NCBI GenBank assembly: GCA_009694185.1
Contig: SHVR01000011.1
Span: 1-64,000 of the forward strand
Direction: 5' to 3'
Source of the DNA: Alphaproteobacteria bacterium
GTDB lineage: Bacteria; Pseudomonadota; Alphaproteobacteria; SHVR01
Length of the DNA: 64,000 bases
The translations under genes and the position numbers were made by a program. Each line of letters opens with the position of its first letter. Position 1 is the first letter of the stretch. This document shows, piece by piece, positions 8,477 through 16,746 of the stretch. The notes beneath the pieces were generated by a model that saw only the letters and a program-made list of their open reading frames with translations, searched no databases and was not told where the DNA came from.

Positions 8477-10326
8477 TCACGCAATCCTGCCCCGCAAGCT
8501 GTCCGCGAGCACCGAAAGGGCGTCGGCAAGCCGTCTCGCCGTTTCCGGTGGCGGCAGCGGCATCTTGAGGTTTTGCGCGCCGGTGGCCGGATCGCGCTCG
8601 ATCCATGGATGCGCCGGAGCGTTGGGATCGTTGGCAGCCGCCAGAGCGGCAACGAACTGCGCGCCAACCCGTGCCAAGGCTTGCCACGGATCGGCGCCTG
8701 TATCGGGCGGTGATGGCCCCGACCCATCGGGCCGCGCGATCGCCGTCTCGCTCGCGCCAATTCTTGCATCCGCATTTACATCGTCCATGGACCCGGCGTC
8801 ATCGGCGGTGACGAGGTTCCCCGCCTCCTCGCCCGGTGTCACAGCCTCACCCTCACCCATGCGCCCCGTGACGTTTCCCGCGTCCTTCATGAAGCGGGTG
8901 AGGCGCGAACCGCCGAGTGCTATCTCGCCACTGCCGCCATCGAGAATTCCCGCCGACAAGGAGCGTTTGAACGCCAGCACCGAAAGCATGCCCTCCTCGA
9001 TGGTGCCCTTTGCCACGAAATTGATCACCTGCACCGGCCGTTTCTGGCCCATGCGGTGGATGCGCGCGATGCGCTGCTCGAGGATCGCCGGGTTCCACGG
9101 CAAGTCCATGTTGATCAGGGTCGACGCATGTTGCAAATTGAGGCCCGTGCTACCGGCGTCGGTGGAGAGGAACACGCGGCAGGCGGGGTCGACGCGAAAC
9201 CGCTCGACCAGCGCCGGCCGCCTTTCGGATGGCACGCCACCGTGGAAACTGACGTAGCCCAGCCTGCGCGCGTCGAGGCGGCGGATGACGATGTCATGGG
9301 TTCGCCTCCACTGCGAAAACACCACCGCCTTGGCCTCGGGCTCGGCGAACAGGTCGTCGAACAGTGCCGCCATTTCGTCGGCCTTGACGCCATGGTCGGT
9401 TTCCTGGTCGAGCAGATAAGTGCTGTTGCACGACATGCGCATATTCTGCAAAGCACAGGTCAGCCGCCGCTGACGCGCGCCGCGTTGTCGCCCCGCCGCC
9501 CCGAGAACCGCTTGATCTCGCTCTGCCATTGGTATTTGAACGAGGTCGGGCAGATCACCAGCACTTTCGAGACGCTGAAATATTTGGCCAATATCTCGGC
9601 CGCGGCAATGGCCTGGATGGTCTTGCCCAAACCCATATCGTCGCCGATCAGCGCACGTCCCGCCCGCAGCGCAAACAGCGTGCCCTCGGCCTGATAGAGA
9701 TAGAGCGGAACCTTGAGAAGGTTCGTCAGCTTGGGATCGGCGGCACCCAGCGGGAACAATTTGTCGAGCTTGAGTGCCCGCCGTTCCGCGTCGCGCCGAG
9801 TGGCGATGACGTCGAGCGCATCGTCATAGGCGCGCAACTCATGGCCACTCTTCGACACCCGAGCAACAAACTGCTCCAGTTCGCCAAACCGTTCATCCGG
9901 CAGCATGCCGTTGCGGCCCACGTCGAACAACTGGGCGGCGGCATCGCGTAACGCCGGTGGGCAATCCGTGCCGGCGCGAAAATACACGCCACGCCTGCCG
10001 TCATAACGCAAATACAGCTCGGAAAACGCCGCCCGATAGCCACGCGCGAATGCCGTCTTGGCGCCGCGCTTTTTCGTAAGCCGGGCGAGCGTGAATTCGA
10101 CGTGCTTACAGGTGCCGAGCTCGCTGGTGGCGTAATCGGGGCATGTGCAGAAATTATCGCCCGGATGCAAGCCGCGTATTGCCACGCGATAGCTGGATTT
10201 CGAAATCGGATTGCTGACGCGAAACTCGGAGAAGAAGGGCTCATCGCTCAAGTTTTCGAGCCCGAAATCCTGCTCGCGGCCGAACTGCCGGCGTAAAACC
10301 CGTTGCCAGTCCACCGGGCGAAACAC
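8477..10326 (-). pseudogene. SWIM-SNF2 DEAD/DEAH helicase with internal deletion
   Basis: Two frames hold the two ends of one helicase. The first (GTG 10326 to about 9475) has a SWIM zinc motif, CTCPDY...GTCKH, and then the helicase P-loop GDDMGLGKTIQAI and VLVICPTSFKYQWQSEIKRF. The second (about 9465 to 8477) resumes with LTCALQNMRMSCNSTYLLD and has motif IV to VI features: VVFSQWRRTHDI, STDAGSTGLNLQHAS, DLPWNPAILEQRIARIHRMG. Everything between motif Ia and motif IV is missing, including the DEAQ/DEAH Walker B, and the junction also shifts frame. It cannot be an active translocase. Intact relatives are roughly 800 to 1000 residues. Confidence 0.75.
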
Positions 10327-10503
10327 CGGCAGGCGGATGGCCGCGCGAGGGCTTCGGCTCCTTGTCCGGCTTGGCGGCGGATTTGTGGTTTCGGCGCTTG
10401 GGTGTCATCGAAATACATTCCGTTCGGCAAAAGTTTCTCGCGAGATATTGGTCTGGCATCCTACGCCAGAGCCGCTAAAAGTATCCAAAAAGCGCCGCCC
10501 CCC

Positions 10504-10682
10504 CTACTCCCACTCTATGGTGCGGGCCACTCTATGGTGCGGGGTGGCTTCGAGGCGATGTCGTCGGTCACCCGGTTGATGCCGCGCGCTTCGTTGATGA
10601 TGCGGGCCTTGACCCGGCCGAGAAAGCCACGATCGAAGGGGTAATAGTCGGCGGTCATGCCGTCGGTGGAGGTCACCGCGCG
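10504..10682 (-). pseudogene. guaA: 3'-terminal fragment of guaA (GMP synthase C-terminus)
   Basis: The minus strand reads [38 protein letters not shown] and SKPPRTIEW, the conserved C-terminal end of GMP synthase, about 58 codons long. No upstream guaA sequence (ATP-pyrophosphatase or amidotransferase domains) precedes it. The native ending EW-E-stop is at 10504-10509, but a 17-bp duplication just before it shifts the frame to a TAG at 10515. The fragment is presumably a copy, with the functional guaA elsewhere. The 3' end of guaA is a known target of genomic-island integrases. Confidence 0.75.
10510..10543. repeat. Perfect 17-bp tandem duplication at the guaA terminus
   Basis: CCACTCTATGGTGCGGG occurs twice with no gap, at 10510-10526 and 10527-10543. 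It covers the last codons of the guaA fragment. With one copy the protein would end RTIEWE-stop, as in intact GMP synthases. Two copies give RTIEWPAP-stop. Confidence 0.9.
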
Positions 10683-10752
10683 TGGCGCGCCGGCAAGATC
10701 GGGCGCCTTAAGGAGGTCGGAGCCCGAGTGCCCCGAACCTCGCTTTGCTTCC

Positions 10753-10880
10753 TCAAAGCACGCCTTCGATATCGGTTTTCGAGAAATCATCGCCGACATA
10801 CAGCAGGCGGCAGGCATGTTCCTTCGCCACCTCATAGGCGTAGCAATCCCCGAATTAGACCGTCTTATGGTCCAAATCAA
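10753..10880 (-). pseudogene. C-terminal relic of a VapC-type PIN-domain toxin
   Basis: After an in-frame TAA at 10855-10857 the minus strand reads [20 protein letters not shown], then [13 protein letters not shown] and a TGA at 10753. This matches the end of PIN-domain toxins (NFGDCFAYALAK..., GNDFxxTDI), including the conserved GD acidic pair. The preceding HKTV before the TAA may also belong to it. The catalytic N-terminus and any VapB partner are missing. Confidence 0.6.
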
Positions 10881-11055
10881 CGACCCCCAGAGGGGAATAT
10901 CTCCCTACTCCCGCTCGCGTTTCCCGATGACGTTGCCATGGCCCCGAGGCGGGGATATTAGGCCTTCGAAATAATCGCAAAACGCGCGCCGTCATAGGCG
11001 CATCCGCGAAGACGGGTTCGGGGGCGATGCCGGTACGCATGCTGAGCCTGAGGGA

Positions 11056-11988
11056 CTACCGCGCCGGCGCGTATTTACCGGTCAATTGCGGGGTCGGCGT
11101 ATCGAAGCCCTTGTTCTGGCGATCGAGACGGGTCTCCCTGGACCAGGTGCGCTTGAGCTCGTCCTTCACATTGAAGGCGAACCGGCCGCACCCCTCGACC
11201 TCGAGCTCCACCTTGTCGCCATCCTGGAACGAACTCAGCCCGCGATGGTTGGTGCCGGTCGCCAATATGTCGCCCGGCTCAAGCGTGTGGATCGACGTCG
11301 CCCACTCGATGCAGCGCGGGATCTGGTGCGCCATGTCGCTGGTATTGAAGTTCTGCTTGAGCTCGCCATTGACCCAGAGGCGGACGGAAAGACGATGGGG
11401 ATCGGCGATCTCGTCGGCCGTCACCAGATAGGGGCCGATCGGCGCGAAGGTGTCGCGCGACTTCATCTGGAAGAAGCTGTTGTTGGCGGGCACCAGGCCG
11501 CGCGCCGAGCCGTCGATGAAATTCACATAGCCGAACACATAGCTCATGGCGTCTTTGGCGGCAACCCGGCTCGCGCGCTTGCCGATCACCACGGCAAGCT
11601 CGGCCTCGCCCTCGAAGATCGTGGCGGGCACATCGGGCAGCACCATGGTATCGCCCGGTCCGATCACCGCGCCGGGTAGCTTGTGAAAGCCGTTGATCGG
11701 TGCCGGCGCCGAACGGGTACCGTCCTCCATGTAATTGACCGCCATGCAATCGATGGTGCCGGGGCGCGGCAGCGGCGGGCGCAAGCGGACACTGGCAAGC
11801 GGCACACCCGCGCCATCGGTCACCGCCTTCTCCAGGCGGCCGCGATAAGTGGCGAAGCGCTCGATCAGGCCGCCGATCAGATTGCCGGGCCCGGTATGCG
11901 GAATGTCGCCGACCACGGCCATGACATCGACGACCGCGTCGCCCTTCAGCACGCCCAATCGGAAATCGTTGAAATAGACCAGCTTCAT
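11056..11988 (-). CDS. Fumarylacetoacetate hydrolase (FAH) family protein
   Basis: A 310-residue member of the FAH superfamily, whose members hydrolyse C-C bonds or hydrate or isomerise acyl-pyruvate-like compounds with a divalent metal. The C-terminal catalytic part has the metal-binding EGEAELAVVIG, and later FIDGSARG, MKSRDTFAPIGPYLVT, GDILATGTNHRGL. The start at 11988 has AAGGGGAAC at the right distance; a longer reading would run back over the next gene. It is divergent from the SDR gene, with 103 bases between. The substrate is unknown. Confidence 0.85.
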   Translation of the reverse strand: MKLVYFNDFRLGVLKGDAVVDVMAVVGDIPHTGPGNLIGGLIERFATYRGRLEKAVTDGAGVPLASVRLRPPLPRPGTIDCMAVNYMEDGTRSAPAPINGFHKLPGAVIGPGDTMVLPDVPATIFEGEAELAVVIGKRASRVAAKDAMSYVFGYVNFIDGSARGLVPANNSFFQMKSRDTFAPIGPYLVTADEIADPHRLSVRLWVNGELKQNFNTSDMAHQIPRCIEWATSIHTLEPGDILATGTNHRGLSSFQDGDKVELEVEGCGRFAFNVKDELKRTWSRETRLDRQNKGFDTPTPQLTGKYAPAR

Positions 11989-12003
11989 GGCGTTCCCCTT
12001 GTA

Positions 12004-12032
12004 TCGTCCAACCGGACGAGCGGCACTATACA
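12004..12032. promoter_or_regulatory. Inverted repeat and possible -10 box between the FAH and SDR genes
   Basis: TCGTCC and GGACGA form six-base arms around a four-base loop at 12004-12019, and TATACA follows at 12027-12032. This lies in the 103-bp divergent region and could be an operator with a -10 element for the plus-strand SDR gene. No clear -35 is visible. Confidence 0.25.
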
Positions 12033-12091
12033 GCCCCCCGCGCCGGCCGCAGAATAGGTGCCCGGAACACCCAAGACGAGGGGGAAATGCC

Positions 12092-12856
12092 ATGCGCTTC
12101 CAGGACAAGATTGCCGTCATCACCGCCGTAGCCAGCGGCATCGGCCGCGCGAGCGCCGACATCATGGCGAGCGAGGGCGCCATCATCATCGGCATCGACA
12201 ATGACAAAACGCGCCTCGACCGGGCGGTGGCCCAGATCAAGGCCGCCGGCGGGCGCGCCGAAGGCCGGATCGTCGATGCCCTCAATGGGGCGCTAGTGGA
12301 CGCGGCCGTGGCGGACATCGCCGGCACCCATGGCCGCATCGACATCCTGCTCAACGCGGTCGGCGGCAGCACGATCATCGCCAAGCCGGCGGCCATCGTC
12401 GAGGAATTGACGCTCGGCGATTGGCAGCGGCTGATTCAGTTCAACCTGGATGGCACGTTCAATTTCTGCCATGCGGTGACGCCGATCATGAAACGCCAGG
12501 GGAGTGGCAAAATCGTCAACATCTCGTCGATCGCCGGCCGCGGCCTCAGCCCATCGAGCAGCACCGCCTATGCCGCCGCCAAGGGCGGCATCATCGCCTT
12601 TACCCGCAAGCTCGCCTACGAGCTCGGACCATCAGGCATCAACGTCAACGCCATCGCGCCGAGCCTGACGCTCTCCGAGCGCTTGCAGCCGCGCTGGCAG
12701 CAGCAGTCGCCCGACGACCAGGCTGCCGCCATTGCCCAGGTGCCGCTCCGGCGCATCGCCGAGCCGGCCGACCAGGCGCGCGTGATCTGCTTCCTCGCCT
12801 CATCCGACGCCGATTTCGTGACCGGCCTCACCATCGACGTCACGGGCGGAAATTAG
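12092..12856 (+). CDS. Short-chain dehydrogenase/reductase (SDR)
   Basis: A 254-residue classical SDR predicted to oxidise or reduce an alcohol/carbonyl with NAD(P). The cofactor motif reads TAVASGIG at 11-18, with Ala12 in place of the first glycine of TGxxxGxG. NAVGG stands where NNAG is usual. The catalytic residues S145-146, Y160 and K164 (AYAAAK) are present. The ATG has GGGGGAAA upstream. Its 3' end overlaps the convergent amidase by 17 bases. The reaction cannot be named. Confidence 0.85.
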   Translation: MRFQDKIAVITAVASGIGRASADIMASEGAIIIGIDNDKTRLDRAVAQIKAAGGRAEGRIVDALNGALVDAAVADIAGTHGRIDILLNAVGGSTIIAKPAAIVEELTLGDWQRLIQFNLDGTFNFCHAVTPIMKRQGSGKIVNISSIAGRGLSPSSSTAYAAAKGGIIAFTRKLAYELGPSGINVNAIAPSLTLSERLQPRWQQQSPDDQAAAIAQVPLRRIAEPADQARVICFLASSDADFVTGLTIDVTGGN

Positions 12857-14237
12857 GGGCGACCGGCGCAGCCACGACGCCGTGACGTTCGAGCTCGGCG
12901 GCCACCTGGATCAGTGCCGCTTCGCCCCAGGGCCGGCCGACGAGCTGAACGCCAAACGGCAGGCCCGGGCCCTCGATCGGCACCGAGAGCACCGGCAGGC
13001 CGATGAAGGACAAGGGCTGGGTGTAGATGCCGATATTGGGCCGGATCATGACTTCTTGACCCGCCAGCGTCATCGTCTCCTGGCCGAGTTCGGGCGCCGG
13101 GAAGGGTGTGGCGGGTGCCAACAATAGGTCCCAATCCGCCATCGCCCGGGCGACTTCGTCCCGATACCAGCGGCGGAAGCGCTGCGCCTGGAGGTACCAG
13201 CTTGCCGGTATCAGGGCGCCCGCCAAGAACCGGTCGCGGGTCATGGGATCGAAGTCGCCGGCCCGGACCTTGAGGTCGGCCAAGTGAAGGTTGGCGCCCT
13301 CGCTCGCGGTGATCAGCATGGCGGCGGCGCGCGCCCGCTCGGGCTCCGGCAAGATGACCCTCTGCCGGGCGCCGAGCGCCGCCGCCACTCGGGCCACCGC
13401 GGCATGCGCCGCCGCCTCGCCATGTTCGGCAAAATGGCCACCCGCGATGGCGATGCGGAGCCCACCGATGCCGCGCTCGAGCAACGGCAGGCTCGGCTCC
13501 GCCGGCCGCGCGGTCACGCCGGCATCGAGCGGATCGGCGCCTTGCAGCAGGTCGTAGACCTGGCCGATGTCGGCGACCGAGCGGGCGAGCACGCCCGCAT
13601 GGTCGAGGCTCGCCGCGAACAGCATCATGCCGACGCGCGACAGGCGGCCATAGCTGGGCTTCAAGCCATAAACGCCGCAAAAACTTGCCGGCACCCGTAC
13701 CGAGCCGTTGGTGTCGGAGCCAAGCGCCAACGGCACCAGGCCGGCCGCGACCGCGGCACCCGAGCCGCCCGACGAGCCGCCTGCGGTGCGGCTCAGGTCA
13801 TGCGGATTACGGGTCGGGCCGTAATGGCTGTTCTCGGTGGTGAAGCCATAGGCATATTCGTCCATGTTGAGGGCGCCCATCGGCACGGCGCCCGCCGCCA
13901 CCAGACGCCGGACGGCCGTGGCATCGCCGGCGGCTGGCGGCCGGTCGGCATGGATGCGCGAGCCCGCAAATGTCGTCACGCCCGCGATATCGAAGAGGTT
14001 CTTGACCGCGAAGGGCACGCCCGCCAAGGGACCCGGATCGCCGCCCACCGCCACCATGCGGTCGATCGCCTGAGCGGTGGCGCGGGCGCGCTCGGCTGTC
14101 ACGACCGTAAAGGCATTGATGGCACCATTGTGGAGGGCGATGCGGGCGAGTGCTGCTTCCGTCACCGCGCCCGCGGTGAGCCGACCACGGCGGACCGCCG
14201 CGCCAATTTCGACCGCGGTTGCGGCGGCTCCGGTCAT
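12840..14237 (-). CDS. atzE: AtzE-family amidase (1-carboxybiuret hydrolase subunit-like)
   Basis: A 465-residue amidase-signature enzyme. The catalytic triad is visible as K79 (FAVKN), S155 in TAGGSSGGSG and S179 in SDTNGSVRVP. With the small AtzG-like protein encoded immediately upstream it should form the AtzEG hydrolase, which cleaves 1-carboxybiuret in the cyanuric acid pathway. No other cyanuric acid genes (AtzD, AtzH) are in the window, so the substrate may be another carboxylated urea. The start ATG overlaps the AtzG stop (ATGA). The 3' end overlaps the SDR gene. Confidence 0.85.
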   Translation of the reverse strand: MTGAAATAVEIGAAVRRGRLTAGAVTEAALARIALHNGAINAFTVVTAERARATAQAIDRMVAVGGDPGPLAGVPFAVKNLFDIAGVTTFAGSRIHADRPPAAGDATAVRRLVAAGAVPMGALNMDEYAYGFTTENSHYGPTRNPHDLSRTAGGSSGGSGAAVAAGLVPLALGSDTNGSVRVPASFCGVYGLKPSYGRLSRVGMMLFAASLDHAGVLARSVADIGQVYDLLQGADPLDAGVTARPAEPSLPLLERGIGGLRIAIAGGHFAEHGEAAAHAAVARVAAALGARQRVILPEPERARAAAMLITASEGANLHLADLKVRAGDFDPMTRDRFLAGALIPASWYLQAQRFRRWYRDEVARAMADWDLLLAPATPFPAPELGQETMTLAGQEVMIRPNIGIYTQPLSFIGLPVLSVPIEGPGLPFGVQLVGRPWGEAALIQVAAELERHGVVAAPVAPNFRP

Positions 14238-14422
14238 GGCTCGAAATCGGGCGCCGGGGTGAGCGCCTCGGCCAAGGGAAAGTCCGCGAGCCGGCCATGC
14301 ACGCTCTCCAGGAACCGCACATAGCGAATAACGCCCGGCCGATGGGCCGGGTCGATTGCAAGACCGACGGCTGCCGCCATGGCATCGACATGCGCCTCGG
14401 CATCGAACGGCTTGTTCGTCAT
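14234..14422 (-). CDS. atzG: AtzG-like small subunit (DUF4089)
   Basis: A 62-residue all-helical protein of the DUF4089/AtzG type. The pattern FDAEAHVDAMAAAVGLAI followed by HRPGVIRYVRF and ADFPL is characteristic. In known systems AtzG binds AtzE and is needed for its folding and activity. I chose the ATG at 14422 (MTNKPF), with a weak GGAG upstream; an in-frame start ten codons earlier is possible. Translational coupling to atzE through an ATGA overlap supports a joint role. Confidence 0.85.
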   Translation of the reverse strand: MTNKPFDAEAHVDAMAAAVGLAIDPAHRPGVIRYVRFLESVHGRLADFPLAEALTPAPDFEP

Positions 14423-14550
14423 GGCCTGCTCCGAACTTCGCAACGCGACCAAGCTTAGACCAGCGGGCTCACCCTGCGCTACGCGGTATTGACAGAGTGG
14501 CCAGGTGCGAAAATAACAACGGGCGATGATTCCGTGAGGGGAAGAAGATC

Positions 14551-16143
14551 ATGTGGTGGACAGTGGTGCTGGTGACGGTTACCGCATTGGGCATGAGTGC
14601 CCCGGCGTCGTCTCACGATCTGACAAGACTCGGCAAGGTCGACTTCAAGGTCGAGTGCAATGGGGCGGCACAGCCGGAATTCCACCGCGCCGTGGCGCTC
14701 TACCATTCATTCGCCTGGCCGGCGGCGACCGCCGCTTTCGAGGCCATCGCCAAGGCGGACCCCGCCTGCGGCATGGCCCATTGGGGCCGCGCCATGGTCA
14801 TGCTGGACAACCCGTTCGTCTGGCCCGCCAACCTGCCGCCCCAGAAGCTCAATGACATCGATACCGCGCTCAAGGCCGCCGAGACGGCCGGGCTCAAAAG
14901 CCAGCGCGAGAAGGACTATGTGGCGGCGGTACGGGTGTTCGTGGCTGATCACGACAAGCTCAATCACCGCACCCACCTGCAATCCTTCGAGGACGCGCTG
15001 GGCAAGCTCGCCGCCGGCCACCCCGACGACAAGGAAGCCGCGATCCTGCATGCGCTGGTGACGTCCGCCAATTTCAATCCGGCCGACAAGGAATATTCCA
15101 ACCAGCTCAAGGCGGCGCGTATCCTGGAGCCGATTTTCAAGGCCCACCCCGATCATCCGGGGGCCGCGCACTACATCATCCACAGCTACGACTATCCGCC
15201 GATCGCCAAGCATGGTGTGGCGGCGGCCAAGCAATATGCCGCCATCGCGCCGGACGCGCCCCATGCCCAGCACATGCCGTCGCACATTTTCACGCGCCTC
15301 GGCCTTTGGGAAGACTCGATCCAGGCGAACCGGGCGGCGGCCAAGTCGGCGGGTGACGCCGTGTTCGACGGGCATCATGCGCGCGACTATATGGTTTATG
15401 GACATTTGCAACTGGCGCGGGATCGGGCGGCGCGGCAGTCGACGGATGATTCCCGAGCCATGAAGGCCATCGATCATTTCGCCGCCTCCTATGCTTATGC
15501 CGCCATGCCGGCACGCCTCGCGCTCGAGCGCGACGACTGGAAAGCGGCGGCGGCGCTGCCGCTCCAGCCCGCAGCCGATAGCTATGCGGGGGAAAAATAT
15601 CCGCAGTCGGAAGCCGTCAATGCCTTGGCGCGCGGCATCGACGCGGCGAAGAGCGGCGATGCCGGCGCCGCGCGCGAGCAGGTGACCAGGCTGTTGGCCC
15701 TTAGAGATACCGCCAAGGAAGCCAAGCTTTCGTACTGGGCCGACCAGATCGAGATCCAGGCGGCGGTTGTCGATGCGCTCGCGCTTTGCGCCGAAGGCAA
15801 GTCGAGTGAATGCGGCGCGGCGTTCGGCCAAACGGCGGCGCGCGAGGATGCGACCGAGAAGCATGTGGTGAGCCCCGGACCGATCCTCCCCGCCCGCGAG
15901 CTCTATGCCGATATGCTGCTCGAAGCCGGCAAGCACGGCGAGGCGCTCAAGGAATATGAGGCGGTTCTCGCCAAGGAGCCGAACCGCTACCGGGCGATCG
16001 CCGGCGCCATGCAGGCAGCCGATCGGGCCGGTGATCAGGCGAAGGCTCGAAAGTTCGCCGCCGATCTCGTTAAACAGGCGTCTGGCGCCGACAGCGAGCG
16101 CCCGTCCTTGACCCAGGCAAAGCAGCTTGCCGCAGCCAAGTGA
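14551..16143 (+). CDS. Exported tetratricopeptide-repeat protein
   Basis: A 530-residue protein with an N-terminal signal peptide (hydrophobic 3-18, cleavage near ASS-HD) and helical TPR-like repeats through most of its length. Conserved-looking blocks are GMAHWGRAMVMLDNP, HPGAAHYIIHSYDYPPIA and HAQHMPSHIFTRLGLWEDSI, which recur in a family of uncharacterised bacterial TPR proteins. The ATG has GAGGGGAAG upstream. The His-rich blocks could bind metal or a partner, but I cannot assign a function. A smaller TPR gene follows after four bases. Confidence 0.8.
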   Translation: MWWTVVLVTVTALGMSAPASSHDLTRLGKVDFKVECNGAAQPEFHRAVALYHSFAWPAATAAFEAIAKADPACGMAHWGRAMVMLDNPFVWPANLPPQKLNDIDTALKAAETAGLKSQREKDYVAAVRVFVADHDKLNHRTHLQSFEDALGKLAAGHPDDKEAAILHALVTSANFNPADKEYSNQLKAARILEPIFKAHPDHPGAAHYIIHSYDYPPIAKHGVAAAKQYAAIAPDAPHAQHMPSHIFTRLGLWEDSIQANRAAAKSAGDAVFDGHHARDYMVYGHLQLARDRAARQSTDDSRAMKAIDHFAASYAYAAMPARLALERDDWKAAAALPLQPAADSYAGEKYPQSEAVNALARGIDAAKSGDAGAAREQVTRLLALRDTAKEAKLSYWADQIEIQAAVVDALALCAEGKSSECGAAFGQTAAREDATEKHVVSPGPILPARELYADMLLEAGKHGEALKEYEAVLAKEPNRYRAIAGAMQAADRAGDQAKARKFAADLVKQASGADSERPSLTQAKQLAAAK

Positions 16144-16147
16144 AACC

Positions 16148-16687
16148 ATGGGCGGCCGGCGCGGGCAACCGCTCCGGCCGCTCACTCGCCGCCTGTTGCA
16201 TGCCGCTCTGTTAAGCGGCCTCCTGGTTCTCGCGGCGGCGGCACAGGGGGTGGAAAGCGATCCGATTGCCGTGCCGAAGGGCGGGTCGCGTGAGCGGGCC
16301 GTCACCCTCTATAATCTGGGCGTGAAGCTGATGGTCGAGCGGCGGTTCGCCCAAGCCCAGGAACAGTTCGAAGCCGCCTTGGCGGCCGACGAGCGGCTTG
16401 CCGAGGCGCACAACAATCTGGCGTTTAGCTTGCGCGTCCAGGGCGCGCAGAACTTCGAGCGCGCGCTCGGGCATTATAACCGCGCGTTGGAGTTACAGCC
16501 GCGCCTGGCCCGGGCCTATATGTATCGCGGCGTCCTCTATGTGCAAATGGGCGATCCGGCGCGTGCCCAGGCCGACCATGGGCGCCTCCTCGAACTCGAC
16601 CCGGCGCTCGCCCGCACGCTCTTGGACGCCATTGAAGGGACCATGGCGGGCGACGGCTATGGCGGCCTGGCGCCGCAATTCGACTAA
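16148..16687 (+). CDS. Small exported TPR protein
   Basis: A 179-residue protein with a signal sequence (LLHAALLSGLLVLAAAAQG, near residues 12-30) and about three TPR units (AVTLYNLGVKLMVERRFAQA, LAEAHNNLAF, ARAYMYRGVLYVQMGD). It lies four bases after the larger TPR gene and is probably cotranscribed. I start it at the ATG at 16148; an in-frame reading from 16127 would overlap the upstream gene. TPR domains bind proteins; the partner is unknown. Confidence 0.75.
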   Translation: MGGRRGQPLRPLTRRLLHAALLSGLLVLAAAAQGVESDPIAVPKGGSRERAVTLYNLGVKLMVERRFAQAQEQFEAALAADERLAEAHNNLAFSLRVQGAQNFERALGHYNRALELQPRLARAYMYRGVLYVQMGDPARAQADHGRLLELDPALARTLLDAIEGTMAGDGYGGLAPQFD

Positions 16688-16732
16688 TACTCAATCTCGC
16701 CGATATTGACCCCTACCGCCGCGCGGACTTGG

Positions 16733-16738
16733 TATAAC
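16733..16738 (+). promoter_or_regulatory. Possible -10 box (TATAAC) just before the DUF1116 start
   Basis: TATAAC ends nine bases before the ATG at 16747, and the region before the ATG lacks any Shine-Dalgarno sequence. If it is a real -10, transcription would start at or very near the ATG, giving a leaderless message. TTGAC at 16706 is too far upstream for a standard -35. Confidence 0.25.
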
Positions 16739-16746
16739 GGCGCCGC

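Larger units (their letters stand above)
7625..11055. other. Accessory decay zone: gene fragments between the acyl-CoA ligase and FAH-family genes
   Basis: About 3.4 kb holding one small intact gene (brnA) and otherwise only broken pieces: a higA with an internal stop, an SNF2/SWIM helicase lacking its middle, a VapC tail and a guaA 3' end. I recognise nothing in 7929-8035, 8436-8476, 10327-10503 or 10881-11055. No integrase or transposase is left. The mixture of toxin-antitoxin pieces and a guaA terminus fits an eroded genomic island, which is inference. Confidence 0.6.

Noticed and set aside
10870-10980. Second guaA-like terminus, from CCCTACTCCCGCTC near 10903.
   Set aside because: The resemblance to the true guaA end is limited to about a dozen bases, and no GuaA codons precede it.
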